A stretch of DNA of 64,000 nt. It comes from Elysia chlorotica. Taxonomy: Eukaryota; Mollusca; Gastropoda; Plakobranchidae. The notes beneath the pieces are model-generated. The model worked only from the letters and a program-made list of their open reading frames with translations, was not told the origin of the DNA and did not search any database. Position 1 is the first letter of the stretch; every line of letters starts with the position of its first letter. Location: the NCBI GenBank assembly GCA_003991915.1, contig RQTK01000303.1, positions 153,207-217,206 on the forward strand, given 5' to 3'. Positions 1 through 23,316 of the stretch are shown here, piece by piece. A program made the position numbers and the translations under genes.

Positions 1-76
1 GTCATCATGTTTTTTTTAATGTTTTTACAAATAGCTCACTTTAGATGAAAAGCATGAGTGATGATAATTCTCTTAA

Positions 77-10223
<10,147 letters not shown>

Positions 10224-12050
10224 TGATGAAAAACATTCAGACAGTGCATTACATTTATGTATATTTCAGAATTTTAAAGAGTATTTATCACTGCTCTTAC
10301 AGAATGGCATTTCCCACTGTGGAATAAGAAAATCATGCACATATTTATGAGGCTTTTCAAAGCATGCATTTGTTTCTAGGTGTATCACATCAACATAGAA
10401 GGATATGACTGAGTTACAAATATTGATACACTACGAAAAGGTATTCAACACGGTAATATATTTCCCGGTTGCTAATTCGAAACGGTTTTAATTTTTTAAT
10501 TGAGCTTGTTTGTCCTCATTCATTTATCTTGTGATACATCAAAGTAAAATGCGCTACAGAATTTTATTAATAGTTGGTTGAGTGCAAGGTTCGTTGAAGA
10601 TCTTTGTGGTTCAGTGCTGCCAATACAGAGGCCTTCTACATTATGTACATGGTGTTGAAGCAAGCACACCTCCCACCGTTTTACCTACCTTTTCTTTCGC
10701 CTCTTATACAACCACAGCTTTATCTCTTTGATCTATTATTATGCTCGGCGGTTGCCTGTTGGCTTCCCCTCTTCTCCCCCATTCCCTAACTGCTTGTCAT
10801 TTTTCAATCCGTGACCCACACCTTTTACTGTAAACAACAGTACATGATGCCAATCATTGCTTGAGGCAGAAGTGTTATTCTGTAGGGAGGAGCTGGCACA
10901 AATTTGTGGTCTAATTTAAAACTAGATTTAGTGTCTGGTATGCAACTATTTAAGCTTAACGACATGTCTGGTTTGTTGGATCCGAGGAAGGGTATGAGAT
11001 TAGTTCATTGAATTAAAGGTAATTTACTAAAGACAGAGGGGAAAAAAATGGGGGATTTGTAATCTTTTCTTTGAAAGTAGGGTGTTCTTTGAGTCCGAGT
11101 TTGTTGTATTCAAGTTGAACTGTAGAATTTTACACTGAAGTCAAATGAAAGTTTTATATGTCGAGTCTGATTTGACAAATTTGCGTCAAAAAGGAACTCT
11201 GCCACTTTCAATTTTTCACAGTATTTCTTTTTGTTTGGATAAACACCTAAGCTATAATGTAGAACAATAATCGTATTCTATCATGGCTAAAACTTTGAAT
11301 TTAGGATTATCTTTTATCAAATGAACAAGCTAAATACACAACGTCTGAACACTCTTAAAAAACAGAGTGAAAACTATACATGCGTTTGCTTGTGTATATT
11401 TGACTCTGTGAAAAGTACACGCCGTCTGAACAGAAATAATTCCAAGGACATACGCATGGAAAAAATCCTTCGTCTGTACAGTCCCTAAGCAGTGAGGCTT
11501 TGTTAATGCAGGTTGATCTCCCTCTCCCTTGCATAAAGGCGCAAACAGTCAATGTCATGTCTCGGAGAATGGTTTTCCAGTATTGATGCAAACTGAGATG
11601 AACATTGCTATTGCAACTGATCTGCTTTTTGAGATCTTTTTGGAGGTGTTGCTGTGCAAGGGAATACATAAAAAGCTGAGGAAATTATCGTGATGCAATT
11701 TTTTTTCATTTTGTCAATGGCGACACCATCATAGATGCCAACTGTGTTCCTGAGGTGGTCGGCTCTACAGCTCTAGACTTTGTTGTGGGTGTGCAAAAAC
11801 CTCTTAAGGGTATTGCCTGAGCCAGCCTTCTGTCAGTCTTGTACTATGCAGTGTCACACATCATGGCAGAAATTGAAACTTTGCCTCAATGTTGTTAAAG
11901 ATTGATAGCTTCTAGCAGTTGGTCTAGCATGTGGAAAAGTCTACTATTAAGAGTTTCACCAATGAAAGCAAGATCAAAATATCTAGAACTAGAAGTACTA
12001 ACGTCAAAAGGAAAGTCAATAAGTCTTTAAAGAACCAGACCCTTCAAACA
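10224..12050 (+). other. Muskelin 3' UTR/intergenic DNA without a recognised gene
   Basis: AT-rich sequence following the muskelin stop. No AATAAA was found in the first several hundred bases; an ATTAAA occurs near 11013 and AATAAA-rich sequence near 14540-14632. The cleavage site cannot be fixed from sequence. No coding exon was recognised. Confidence 0.4.
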
Positions 12051-12059
12051 GTCTCAGCA

Positions 12060-13740
12060 AACCTTTTAACTTTATTGAACTAGAAAAAGCAGTATGTAAA
12101 CTGAAAAACAAAAAAGCCCCTGTGCCTGGTAACTCACAAATGAAATGATCAAACACCTTGGTCCTTAAGAAAAAAAAGAAGAGCTTCTCCGAAGTTTCAA
12201 CCTGTCATAGATACGGGGCAATTTTCCAGAGGAAAGGAGAGAGACAGAAATAATCTCTATTCTCAAGAAGGGGAAACCCAAGCATGACAAATCAAGCTAT
12301 CGCCCCATAAGTCATCTCAGCTGCATCAGTAAAACCATGGAACGCATGGAGAACAACAGACTATTGGCATTTCTTGATGAGAACTAAATTTTAAATTGAT
12401 ATATCTGTCAATCAGGCTACAGAAAATATAGAAACACTGAAGATCAAACTACGTATCTGGCCCAGGAAATTGATGATGCCTTCCAAAGAAAACAGAATGT
12501 CATTGCAACCTTTTTTTTTATCTCTCCAAAGCCTTTGACAAAGTATGGAAAGAAGGACTTCTCTCAAAACTCTTCAACAGTAGAATTAGGGGAAGAATTC
12601 TTGTTTGGATCAGAGACTTTCTTACAAGAAGAAAGGCAAGAGTCAAAACAAACAACACCTTAGTAATCTGGTACACCTACATGAGGAAGTTTGTCAGGGT
12701 GGAGTATTATCTCCAACTCTCATTCTTGTGTACATGAACGATTTACTCGACCAATTCACCTCCTACGTCCACAGAGCCTTACATGCAGATGACTTAGCAA
12801 TCTGGACTCAGGCAGATTCAGTTGGCATCGCACAAACCACTATGCAGGGCGCCATTACAGTAAGGTGGAATAGTGGGCAAAAGACGGGAATCACAATAAA
12901 TGAAAGCAAGACAGTGTCAACCCTGTTCTCACTATCAACCAAACCAGCATCCCTTAAACTCATAGTAAATGGACAAACTATTCCACAAGTCTCAACACCA
13001 AAGTATCTTGGTGTCACTTTTGATCAACGTCTAACCTGGATTCCACAAGTCTCAACACCAAAGTATCTTTGTGTCCCTTTTGATCAATGTCTAACCTGGT
13101 CTCGGCATATAGAAGATTTCCAGTCCAGAGGAACTCAAAAGCTGAGAGCCATGAACGAAAATTGCGGGTACAACATGAGGCACCAACATACAAACTCTAA
13201 AGCAAGTCTATACAGGCTGTGTTCAACCAATTCTAGAGCACAGCTCTTCAACATTTGCCACAGCATCGTCATCACAACTTGAAAAGCTTGACAAAGTACA
13301 AAATGCATGCCTCAGAATAATCAGTGGAGGCACCATTTGTGGAAATGGAAAGTCTTGTTGGTATGCAAAATTTAAATGAGAGAAAATTTGTTTTACAAGC
13401 TGAAAAGTATAAAAGAATTGGATGCTAAAATGTCAAAACTAAATTCTGGTCACATCGGAAGATCTAGTTTTAACTACAGCAAAGTCAATGTCAGTCCTGC
13501 CAATGTCCTGACCCAAAAATGCAGACGAAATTGAGCTCCAAATCCAACTAGATCATATAATTTCTACCCTAAAATATGCAAAATTATCATGGAAATTCCA
13601 GGGTTCCAAAAACATCTAGAAGGAGATTCTATCCTAAAATCCAAAGCTCTGGAGTGTGTACATTTAAAGCATTTGGGTATATTTAAAAGAACGCTGAAGA
13701 AGAAGAGGAAGAGTTTCACAACAAGACAAATAGATATATA
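12060..13740 (+). pseudogene. Decayed Jockey-like non-LTR retrotransposon (reverse transcriptase) fragment
   Basis: Several frames together spell a LINE reverse transcriptase of Jockey type. The early RT region (a K-APVPG block, then SYRP-like and mid-RT motifs from about 12080 to 12600) is broken by stops and frameshifts. An open stretch 12605-13282 then carries GGVLSPTLILVYMNDLL, the catalytic box as HADDLAIW, and the downstream YLGVTFDQRLTW motif. After 13282 the frame breaks again. No intact endonuclease or 5' end was seen. A 60-bp tandem duplication lies inside the RT (separate entry). This is a dead copy, not a host gene; the clade assignment is by motif only. Confidence 0.8.
12980..13099 (+). 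repeat. In-frame 60-bp tandem duplication inside the LINE RT
   Basis: Two adjacent 60-bp units (12980-13039 and 13040-13099) each code the PQVSTPKYL-V-FDQ-LTW motif, with four visible substitutions. The length is a multiple of three, so the local reading frame survives. Confidence 0.9.
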
Positions 13741-13749
13741 TTCTATACA

Positions 13750-15940
13750 CTAATACAGCAACGAAAAATACTTCAAATCTTGTCCAAAAAGGTTCAGGCC
13801 ATAAATCTCTGAGGACTATGCTTTATGTAACTTGTGTGTTGCTAATTTTTTTCATCTTGTATTGTCTTTGGTGTTGTGAGATGCTTCTTTTATCAAACCA
13901 TTCCATTTTGGTCAACCAGTCATCAGTTCATAATTCACTTCACTCCACCTTGGCGCTAACAGCAATAAGTCATACAAGTAGGAATCAGACATGAATTTAA
14001 TGCCTTTATTACTTAAGATTTTTAAAAATATTTTCTAAAAGTCAAACAGTCTGCTCTGGTGTTTTTTTAGATTATTGTTTTTTGCCTTTTCTTGATGTTT
14101 TGCCTAGCATACTTATGTTCTCTCTCTGTAATTCCCACTTCCTCTTGCCATGTGATGCCCTTTTCACAAATCTCCATCAATGCTCTTTCACTCTCACTTT
14201 CACAACTGAGCACATTTTGACAGCATTATGTTTACTACTTTATTACCACAGCTATTATTTGACATGGTGACTAGATTGATGTCTTTGTCTTGTTTTCATT
14301 GTGCTGTGTTAAAATGGCAATTGAGAAAGAAAAAAAATGAAGTGTTACATCATAATGTGTATGTACAAATTTCTTTTGTAATTTTTTAACAGGAATGGTG
14401 AAAGTGTCGTTCATCACTACACATTCTCTCAGATATGCCATTCAGTTAGTACAGTGATGTAATGATAAAAGCTCTGAAAAAAAAAACCCGGAAAAAAAAG
14501 AAAAAAAAAGATGAAACAGTAAATGGTATAAAATGTAAAAAAAAATAAAAGTAATGTTTATTGTTTCCCCACTATCATTGTATAGTTATGCTCATGGATG
14601 GACATTCAGAGTAAACAAAGGAATAAATAAATGTAATGTCTAATGAACTAGTCATACATCTAGGAGTTAGATGAATCAGGATTGTGATACTGTTGCATTT
14701 AACGTTTTTACTCATTTTAGTTTATGGGTTTTATTAATGAACTTATGTGTTCTTATTAAAATGTTTTTTGAAAGTTGATTTTTATTTGGCCACAATTTTT
14801 AGGATGGTGAAAATGATTTCTCAAAGTCATTTTATTTAATATTGTGTCTGAAACAAACTACACATGTATTGGTACTGAAGAAGCGTTACCATTTTTCTGA
14901 GAAATTAAAAGTTATTTTTAATTTTTTCCATTTTACTCTGAGAAATTAAAAGTTATTTTTAATTTTTCCTTTACTATTTTTACTCACAATTTTGAAAGGC
15001 ATGGTAAAATCCATCACGATTTGAAAAAAGTCTGTAATGCCTTTTGATTACTGCCATTATCATTCGTCTCAATTTTGACAATTTAAGACAGAGGTGGCAA
15101 TAACTATTTTGGTCTGTTCTTCTTGATCACATTTTTGTATCTCAAAATCAATCCTGTACTATACCTGTATTTATATTCAAGAGTATAGATTGTGCTGTAA
15201 TTAAGAAGAATCATTATTTAATTTTTAAATCCATTCTTTTTTTTTTTTCGAAAGGGTGCAAGATGATAGGCCTAGCAATTCAGTTGTCTCCACTTAAGAT
15301 CTTGTTGCTTGGGAGCCAGTGTTTATCGTCTGACGTTAGGCAGAAGTAGTGTCAAATGAAGGAAAGTTTTTTTTTTTTCTTAAACATTGTTACAGAATGT
15401 ATGATTGTTATTTCTCATCAAAATTGAGACGCCGAGTTAACAATTTGATGAATCGGTGTGAACAATCTTCTAAAAGGGCCCATACTAATGCCATTTTTAC
15501 AAATGAAATACAATAACTAAATACTTATACAAAAATAAAAACTGCAGGACATACTTGTATAAATGTTGTTAAAACATCTATCTAAGGCTGTTTACCCATT
15601 CTCCCCTTCCTCAAGAACATGGTTAAAATTTAGGCATGTCATCAATCACTGGAATGGATGAGCGTCTTATTTGAGATAGGAAATAATGCTCTTATCTTTT
15701 AATTTTCAGGCCGTGGAGACCAAAAGAAAGAAAAAAAAAGTTGGCTAAAATTTGAAAATAAATCTTGCACCCGTGTATTCAGAACCAAAATCAATATGAC
15801 GTTGCCCTCTCCTTTAAAAAAACCCACCAAATTCTATCTAAATGTAATTCAACAGCTGGTTAAATTACCATGACTCCAGTGCTATGATAGTACATGTAAT
15901 GAATATGAATCATGATTCTGTACTTCACATTCAAATAGCA
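13750..15940. other. AT-rich intergenic DNA
   Basis: No gene recognised. It contains poly-A runs, AATAAA motifs around 14540 and 14620, and a 41-bp tandem duplication (14896 and 14937, starting tctgagaaattaaaag). Confidence 0.4.
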
Positions 15941-15950
15941 AACCATCGTA

Positions 15951-16097
15951 CAGTGGAGCTGGCTTATGACAAATACGGTATAATTATAAACTAAAGCTTG
16001 ATATAAGCCACTGCAAAGGGACTTAATTCACTGTTAACTTGGCATAATTAAACTTTTAGGCCATCCTCTAGAGGTTTATTATAAGGGAGCTCCACTG
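15951..16097. mobile_element. Short Tc1/mariner-type MITE
   Basis: A 147-bp element bounded by inverted repeats: left CAGTGGAGCTGGCTTAT and right, read inward, CAGTGGAGCTCCCTTAT. It is flanked by TA on both sides (15949-15950 and 16098-16099). TA target duplication plus CAGTGG-type termini fits a non-autonomous mariner/Tc1-superfamily element. There is no coding capacity. Confidence 0.7.
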
Positions 16098-16099
16098 TA

Positions 16100-19000
16100 A
16101 ATGGTCAAGTGCTTATGGTTAATTTTTTATTAACACCTATACATTTTGACATGTTAATTTGATTCTAACATGTCTATATATATGCTTGCTCTAATAGAGA
16201 CCAATGCTTACTTTTGTTAAGCAATATGAAAGATCCAAATGCACCTTTTTCCAAGTAGTGTTAAACGGATCAAGGAATACTTTGTTGATTTATTAATATT
16301 ATAAATGTTCATTTCATTTTTTTTTCTTCTCAAAGTGGACATTGGTTTTTGATTGTGCAATTTTTTATTTAAAGAATAAGAGAGAAAGAATGTGAAACAT
16401 TACTTTCAAACTTCAACCACATTGGTATCAATCAAGATGACTAGACTATCATTCCCACTATCATACATTCAAATGAATTGTACTTTGTTTTTCTTAAACT
16501 TAACTTTTCTGGGACAGTTACTGATGGCCCACCATCAATGACATATGACAAAACATTTTCTTATTCACACCAGACACATCCAGTGTATTTTCAGTACATG
16601 TATCAGTTACCATTTTTCTACAGAACTGATAACAAGGAGGCTCATACTGTCATAGTAATTTGGAATAGAATGAAAAGGTTTATAATTCAGTAACAGGATT
16701 GGCTGTATACTGGGAGTAAACTGATGAAAACATGTACTAAATTGTAAAAACAAATATTCCTCTGGATTTGTTGACATAAATGTGGATAAAAAAAAATATT
16801 GTTTTAATTTTCAATGACCCATGAACTGTTGAAATAAATGGTTAACCGGAAGTGTTGACGTAATGCAAAAATGAGTCTAATTTCTATTGTTCCTTTTACA
16901 AGTTGTCAAGTTATTTGTTTTCAATATCATTTACATGTAAAATATTATTGGAGCTTTTCTAAAACATAAAAAATCGTCCATGTACTTATGTCCATTCCAT
17001 TAAAAATAGTAATCATAATTTTGTAGATGTAGATGCCATTGATAAACATCCTATCCCCTGGGCAGAGTGTTAACACATGGGAAAAACTTTTGGGAACACT
17101 ACTTTAGTTTTGATTTCATCTTAGAGTGAGAATAGCTATGGTCTGCGGTTTTTGCAGCTGCAAATTTCTCTCCAAAAAATTACCTCAACCTTTTTAGCTT
17201 TTGTTTAACTACTCCCCCACCCACACACAAACGGTTCTAAAAATAACCATCTCTAAAATTCAAACTTCATAGATCATTGACCCCCTCCTTCCGGTTACTT
17301 TTATTGCAATTAGGTCAGAATGCTGATAAAGAGCTCTTTGAGTTTGATGCATTTTAACCTCTTTAACTTTGGCCTAAAATTAAAAATAACAAATAACATT
17401 AATTTTTTTTCTCTTCATTTCATATCTGGTAACAATGGTAGGCTACTCCTAGAGGCATACAACTATTACAGACAGACAATTTTTCTTAATGTTGACAATT
17501 ATTGCTCTGTCACCAAGATAGTCCCGACTGTCCTTATGATGATTGTTATATTTTCCCACAATTGATGCAAATTAAGAAAAATATATACTGCAAATTGTGG
17601 CTCAAAAAAGGCACAAAAGAAAATATAGACCAACAGACCACAGATTTAGCTGTCATACATTGTTAATTTTTTTTGATTAAAGCCCTTTTCATTGTACGAG
17701 AGATAATACAGGTGTAACTGTTATGCAGTTATATAAGCTTAAATGTTATAGAAACAGTTTTGAAAGAAACACAATCATGTTTTTGAAGTCTTTGGATTAC
17801 AGAATAAGATAATTTGACTCAGAATGCAAATACATATACAATGTACATGTATATACAAATTTGATATTAATTTAGAATTCAATCTATGTAGCTCTGTTTG
17901 AGGCAGCACTTAGGATGGTTTGGTAAGTTCTAAGAATTCAATCCGTCGGTGACGTACTCAGCTACTGATCATCAAGTATATAGTCTAGATTCCGAAGCAT
18001 TGGCGATTAGTCTTAGCAACCATGGGGGTTGTCATTAATTTTGTATTCTCCCCACCACAGCCCGCAAGCAGTCTCTGGTAACATTAACAATAGGCTTAAG
18101 TGACTTTAATTTTCGCAACACCTACTGTTCGCTCAGCCTACTTCTTAAGAGTACAGCCCACACCTGTACAATCACGTACAACTCCACAATCTGTTCATAG
18201 AACAAAGCTGGCGATGAGTGGTTTTTAAGCAGGTGGAGGAGCTTACATTAATTACAATGGCAACCTCCAATGGTTTCTAGTCCTATTTGTAGCAGTAGTG
18301 GTGATAATTGTTGATGATATAATTATGCTTCTTTTGAATGAGTTCTTTCCTTTTTTCATTCTTAAATAGACACCCAACGTAAATGAGACTGTAATAAAAT
18401 ATATTTCACACATTCCCAGAGTACTAACTTAGCTACAAGTATTTTGTCCTCTCACAGGCACCGATCAGGAGATAACTAGCTTTGCGAGCTCTGCAGGGAT
18501 CTCGCTACCAGTACCTTCTGGTCACTACATGTCCAGTTCTTAAAATGGTCTTAATCAAAATTCAGTGTTACTAGAGTATATATCAGTGTAATTTTAAATC
18601 ATCATCAGCACAAGAACTGAAATGCCAGACAAGGCATTCCCCAGTATTTTAATTCCCATTAATTGTTTCATTTCAAGAAGTTGTTTAAAAACAGCCTGGT
18701 TCATTGTCATTGAGCTATGAAAGAGTGCTTTACCTGGGTGGAGAAAAAAAATGATTTATCCAACTTTCATTTGGAACACAAAAATAAAATGAACACCTTG
18801 AATGTTCTTTTGTACTCATTTTGTCTGTATTAAATTATTATCTCCAACCAAACATTTTTTTAAATGTGGATGAAGTTAGCTTTCTATGAATACATGTACA
18901 TGTATGCATATACATTCTCTCTTGTTGTACAGAGCTGACCCTAATGTAAGTTTGATGGTAGTAAAATTATTTTTAATACCATCCGAAATTTATCGCTAAC

Positions 19001-19257
19001 ACAGTAACACTTAAAGTGCTTGACATTTTACTAATTTTAGCTAAACCTATTGGAATGCATTACATTTTGATTTAAGACATTCTTTTCTTCCTCAGAAAGT
19101 CGTTCTTGTTGAATGGTAAGTCATTAAATTATAGGTCCAAAACAACGTTGTGAAAAACAATTTTATATTATGTCTTTATAAAAAAAAACATCAACGTACA
19201 TAACTGTTTTAGCAACACTTGAGTTTTATGAAAACAGTCAGTGTTTTGAATGTATGA
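16100..19257. other. AT-rich intergenic DNA between convergent muskelin and LSM3
   Basis: No coding exon, RNA gene or clear repeat family was recognised on either strand. Short ORFs here show no family resemblance. Confidence 0.4.
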
Positions 19258-19263
19258 TTTATT
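19258..19263 (-). terminator. LSM3: LSM3 polyadenylation signal candidate (AATAAA on minus strand)
   Basis: tttatt on the plus strand reads AATAAA on the minus strand, about 80 nt past the LSM3 stop. The short 3' UTR suits this small housekeeping gene. Inferred from motif and position only. Confidence 0.55.
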
Positions 19264-19340
19264 TAAAAGAATTGTGATTGGTGACAAGTAAATAATGGAA
19301 ATAAAAAAGAATGGCAACAATAACAATCAAATCATTCTAT

Positions 19341-21289
19341 CTAAGTCGCAGTTCTCATTGGCGGAGACACTAGGATGACACCATCACCTCTTACAAACAA
19401 CATTGGGATTGTGCGCTTTGTTGTCTGAAACAAGAAAAAAGTGGAAACTTAAAAAAAAAAGTGATTCACTTACTCTATTGGTATGAGAAATATATACCAT
19501 TATGAACAAGAACGAATGATGTGCTCAACGATCCTTCAACACAGGCTGTGAACAAAGTATAATTTGTCAGTACAAAATAGAGCTAGGGTATTCGAGAGTA
19601 ATTTTAATGGTCTGAACAAACACATTTTTGCATATATAAAATTTAATAATAATAAAATTGTATGGCAGGGTGTGTACACAAGTTGCACTACGGCTCCTAT
19701 GAGTATGACCAATGAGTACAATGTATTAAGCCTACAACAATATATACATATCCCTCACCTTAAAAATCTCTTCATATGTTTCCTCATCAATTTCAGAGGT
19801 TGTAACAGTTTCTTCCACATCACCCAAGATCATGTTCAGATGTTGGTCATAAGCCTGGAGTTAGAGGGTAATTTTTAAGAAAGATCATTAATACTAATAA
19901 AAGTTGTAATTTCATAACTTTTTCGCCCTATCCTTTAAATAGTGAACATGTAAATTTGTAATAAATCTTAACAAGTTTCATAACCATGAATCAGACATGC
20001 AACTTATAGTACAATACACTAGACATCTTTTTTGGGAAAGTAACAGGGTACACTTTATACTTTCATAAACTTGATCATGTCACATTCACAAGATACATTG
20101 GGTCAATTTCTTTTTAAACTGTAATGAAAATCTTACTGAGAGAAATGTATGTGAAGTAGAAAAAAGACTATAGCAACAAACAACAGAAAGTATTCTCAAG
20201 TCTAAATAATTTTCACAGATGAGATCTTTCCTTGACAAAATAAATTAATATGATTGTTGATGAGACTAACATTATACTATAAATTTTTGTGTATGTCTGT
20301 GTGCGCGCATATAGATCGGTGAGGCAGGTTGGAGCCCAAGAAAAACATTATAAGCACTCGCTCCGGCTTCTCTCAATATCAGATCCAGACCAAGATTTAG
20401 ACAAGAAAAATGTTCATCATTTCATTGATTTAATCATTTATTCAAGCATGCATTTCATACCTCTCTTGATATCTTTCCCAATCTTTCTCTTTTTAATTAT
20501 ATGTTCACCCCTCCCCCCCTTCTGTCTGTCTTTCATAATTATTTTCTCTCTGTAAATCTCTATCCCAATCCACCTCTCTAACTCTATATATCCCGATCTT
20601 TTTATCCCTCAATCTCTTTTTCTCTAACCCTATCTTCCCAAATTATCCTCTCTCTTCCCCTTTCCCGATCTCTCTTTCTGTGATATATAGATCTTTTAAG
20701 AAGGTAGAATGTACTTTTAAAAGGGAAACCAGGGAAGCCCACAAAAACCCAGATAATTTCGCAACCAAACGGATCCCACTGTATTAGAACACTTCAGGCT
20801 AACCTAGAGTAATCTTCAGCATTCTTGTGTAATAACTGACTTATGTTTAATTAAATTGTTTTTAAAGCTAATGTGATTGTAAACTGATAGCTTAATGTAT
20901 GTGGTTACAAAGCAAAGCAATGACACTTACATGGAGGCGACCTCTTAGCTCTCTATCTGTCCTCATCTTAACATAAATTCTTTCATCCAAACTGAGCCTA
21001 ACAAGGTCTAATGGCTCCTCAACAGTCTGAACAGGGATTGCCTGGCGAGAGGAATGAAAAAATTTAAAAATGTTTCATTAAATAAATAAGGAGACATAGA
21101 GTGTCTAAGCTTTATTCAATGGTCAGGCCAAAGAGTTTGAATTAAACTAAAACACTAAAATATAGTGCGTTTAGCAAAATCTTGCCAAAGACACTAGACT
21201 ACACAATACATCTATGTAATGCGTATCTAGCAAAATATATATATGCGTACATAAATCTAAATCTAGATTAGATCTAGACACTCCACTCC

Positions 21290-21348
<59 letters not shown>

Positions 21349-21463
21349 TTGCAAATTATTAACACGAAAAATAAAATTCAATCTCGATTTCAAGAAATTC
21401 TATAAATAAAATAATTTGTTTGCGTTCGAGTTCTAAACGAACCTGATCTTGATCGTCCGCCAT
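19341..21463 (-). CDS. LSM3: U6 snRNA-associated Sm-like protein LSm3 (complete)
   Basis: LSm3 is a subunit of the heptameric LSm2-8 ring that binds the U6 snRNA 3' end in the nucleus, and of LSm1-7 in cytoplasmic mRNA decay. Four exons on the minus strand join in phase: 21463-21443 (MADDQDQ), 21041-20931, 19854-19759, 19424-19341 (TAG). The product is 103 residues, against 102 in human. The Sm1 motif is visible as [27 protein letters not shown], followed by [12 protein letters not shown]; Sm2 appears as [15 protein letters not shown]. All introns are GT-AG; the first exon codes only seven residues. The ATG context is AACCATGG. Intron 1 holds a long (CT)n tract on the sense strand. The gene is convergent with muskelin. 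Confidence 0.97.
21292..21348. repeat. (GA)n microsatellite ending in a G run, in LSM3 intron 1
   Basis: About 25 GA units, then a run of G. It lies about 100 bp inside the first LSM3 intron and is a CT tract in the sense of transcription. Confidence 0.98.
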
Positions 21464-21716
21464 GGTTGAAACAAATATGTCCTGATAGCATTGAAGAGTG
21501 CTGCATGGTCAACGTGACAACGTCTAAATAAGTTTTCAACGTCGAAATGTAACCTTATTAAATTATTCAAGGACCCATCGTACCACACTATTGATATTTG
21601 ACGCGTAATAATGGCAATCTAAACCACCCCACACATCCAAATACTTGAAGAAAAAACAACAACAACCCAAAAACTATAGGCTACGGGGTTCAAACAGAAT
21701 GAGCGAAATAAAGATA

Positions 21717-21862
<146 letters not shown>

Positions 21863-22269
21863 GTGTGTATGTGTTGTGTATATGGTCATAAAATGAGAGC
21901 TTAACTGAATAAACCCTCTTACACTTTTATTCTCCCCACTCCCCTCGCCCCATGAATTAAAGGACCGAAGTAAAAAAAATATGTCTACACAACAAGGATA
22001 AAATTAAAAGCGATTTATTTCTATTATAATCCAGCATATTTAGGACAAGTTATTTAGAGAGCATTTTTTGTTCAGCCTGCAAGTAGGCCTACACAAGACT
22101 AAAAATGTAAAAATTGTCTTATCTGTTTGTTTATAATTTGGGAGCTTTTTTTGAAATTCATTTAAAGAACTGTATATTTATTTTTTCCTTTTCTATTTGT
22201 GGAAGCTTTGATCTTCTGCAATCCCAAATTTAGCTTATACGTGTAGTGCGCCCTTAGAATTAGATCCCC

Positions 22270-22271
<2 letters not shown>

Positions 22272-22340
<69 letters not shown>

Positions 22341-22620
22341 GAGAGAGAGAAAGAGAAAGAGAGAGAGAGAGAGAGATAGAGATGTAGGTCTAGAGAGACA
22401 GTAAAAGAGAGAAAGAAAGAGTAACAACAATGGAGAGGACGGGGAGGGAGGTAGGGGTGAGGGGTTAGGGAAAGAGGGAAGGAGAGCAATAGAGAGAGAT
22501 GGAGAGAGATAGAGAGAGAAGGGGGCAATAGAGAGATACTGTATTGCAAGAGAAAAGAGAGAGACAGAGGGAGAAAAAAGAGAGAGAGAGAGCGAGAGAT
22601 GTTGGTTGGCTAATTTTAAA
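22272..22620. repeat. Long purine (GA-rich) tract
   Basis: About 350 bp almost free of pyrimidines on the plus strand: a perfect GA run (22272-22330), then degenerate GA/GGGA/GAAA sequence. It is a potential triplex-forming tract, about 0.8-1.15 kb upstream of the LSM3 start. The serine/leucine-rich minus-strand frames are artefacts. Confidence 0.95.
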
Positions 22621-22693
22621 AGCAATGTTAATTGTTATACAATGATATTTTTTTTTAGTCATACACCAATAGTAATGATTTCAACAAACGTTT

Positions 22694-22943
22694 GGGGGTG
22701 TGGTGGCCCTGGGTAGAACATTGGCTTCCCACGCAAAAGGTCCGGGTTCAAGCCCTGGCGATTTCACTCCCTAGTGGTTGGGCCAGTGTCAGCTTAATGT
22801 GACCGACCAGCGTGAGACAGGAGACATGGCAGCCCCGCCCTGTCTCGTGTGTGGCAGCACTTAAAATTGTCAGACGTCAGTCTTGGGGCCCGTACACAAT
22901 ATATAGCCTCTGATGTTGGACGTTAAAACCAACTTAACTCAAC
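22694..22943 (+). mobile_element. tRNA-derived SINE, copy 1
   Basis: About 250 bp. The tRNA-like head starts GGGGGTGTGGTGGCCCTGGG (A-box-like TGGCCCTGGG), with a B-box-like GGTTCAAGCCC near 22745. A conserved body follows (ggttgg-ccagtgtcag, a ctgtctcgtgtgtggcagca block), and the 3' end is gatgttggacgttaaaacc with a CAAC-rich tail. It shares this layout with copies at 39155, 54938 and 57855. Confidence 0.85.
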
Positions 22944-22954
22944 AAAAGTTATAC

Positions 22955-23244
22955 TTCTTTGTTGGAAGACATGCGTTGAGGTCGTCAAGCATAAACATCA
23001 CGTCTTCTAGTAGCAACATCTCATGTTTGTGTTGTTTATGTTCTCTTTTAATGAATAGCATTTCCTTATACCGTTTAGTACTACATGTACCTCTTCCATT
23101 GCTGAGCTATCGAACACCTCAACTGTCAAAGCAGAGTAATGTCTGCCAAAGAAGTTCCATAACTCTTGGTGTAACCGGTAATTACATTCTTAATTGGAGA
23201 AGGTAATGGATCAATTTGTCCTTCACTACATTAAGAATGTTTTT
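22955..23244 (-). pseudogene. Minus-strand coding-like fragment with a frameshift, unknown protein
   Basis: Read on the minus strand, two abutting frames look protein-like: one with ELWNFFGRHYSALTVEVFD, the next with YKEMLFIKREHKQHKHE and LLLEDVMFMLDDLNACL. A single missing base near 23075 appears to separate them. The first part is repeated at 24470-24615, with only the ELWNFFGRHYSALTVEVFD block intact. I do not recognise the family. It may be a broken host-gene exon or a transposon protein fragment. Confidence 0.4.
23104..23244. repeat. Long direct repeat flanking RT fragment, left copy
   Basis: About 135-140 bp homologous to 24470-24615 in the same orientation, with perhaps 10 percent difference by eye (shared core aacacctcaactgtcaaagc). 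Confidence 0.9.
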
Positions 23245-23316
23245 GAAAAGTTACATAAATTTTTGTGAACAGAATGTTATGACAACTAAAGCTATGCAAC
23301 CAAATTAATGTACAAA

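Noticed and set aside
12605..13282. 225-codon frame as a host gene
   Set aside because: It contains HADD and other RT motifs and is the open part of a decayed LINE.
22694..22770. tRNA gene suggested by A and B boxes
   Set aside because: The tRNA-like head is degenerate and followed by a conserved non-tRNA body shared with other copies, so it is a SINE.
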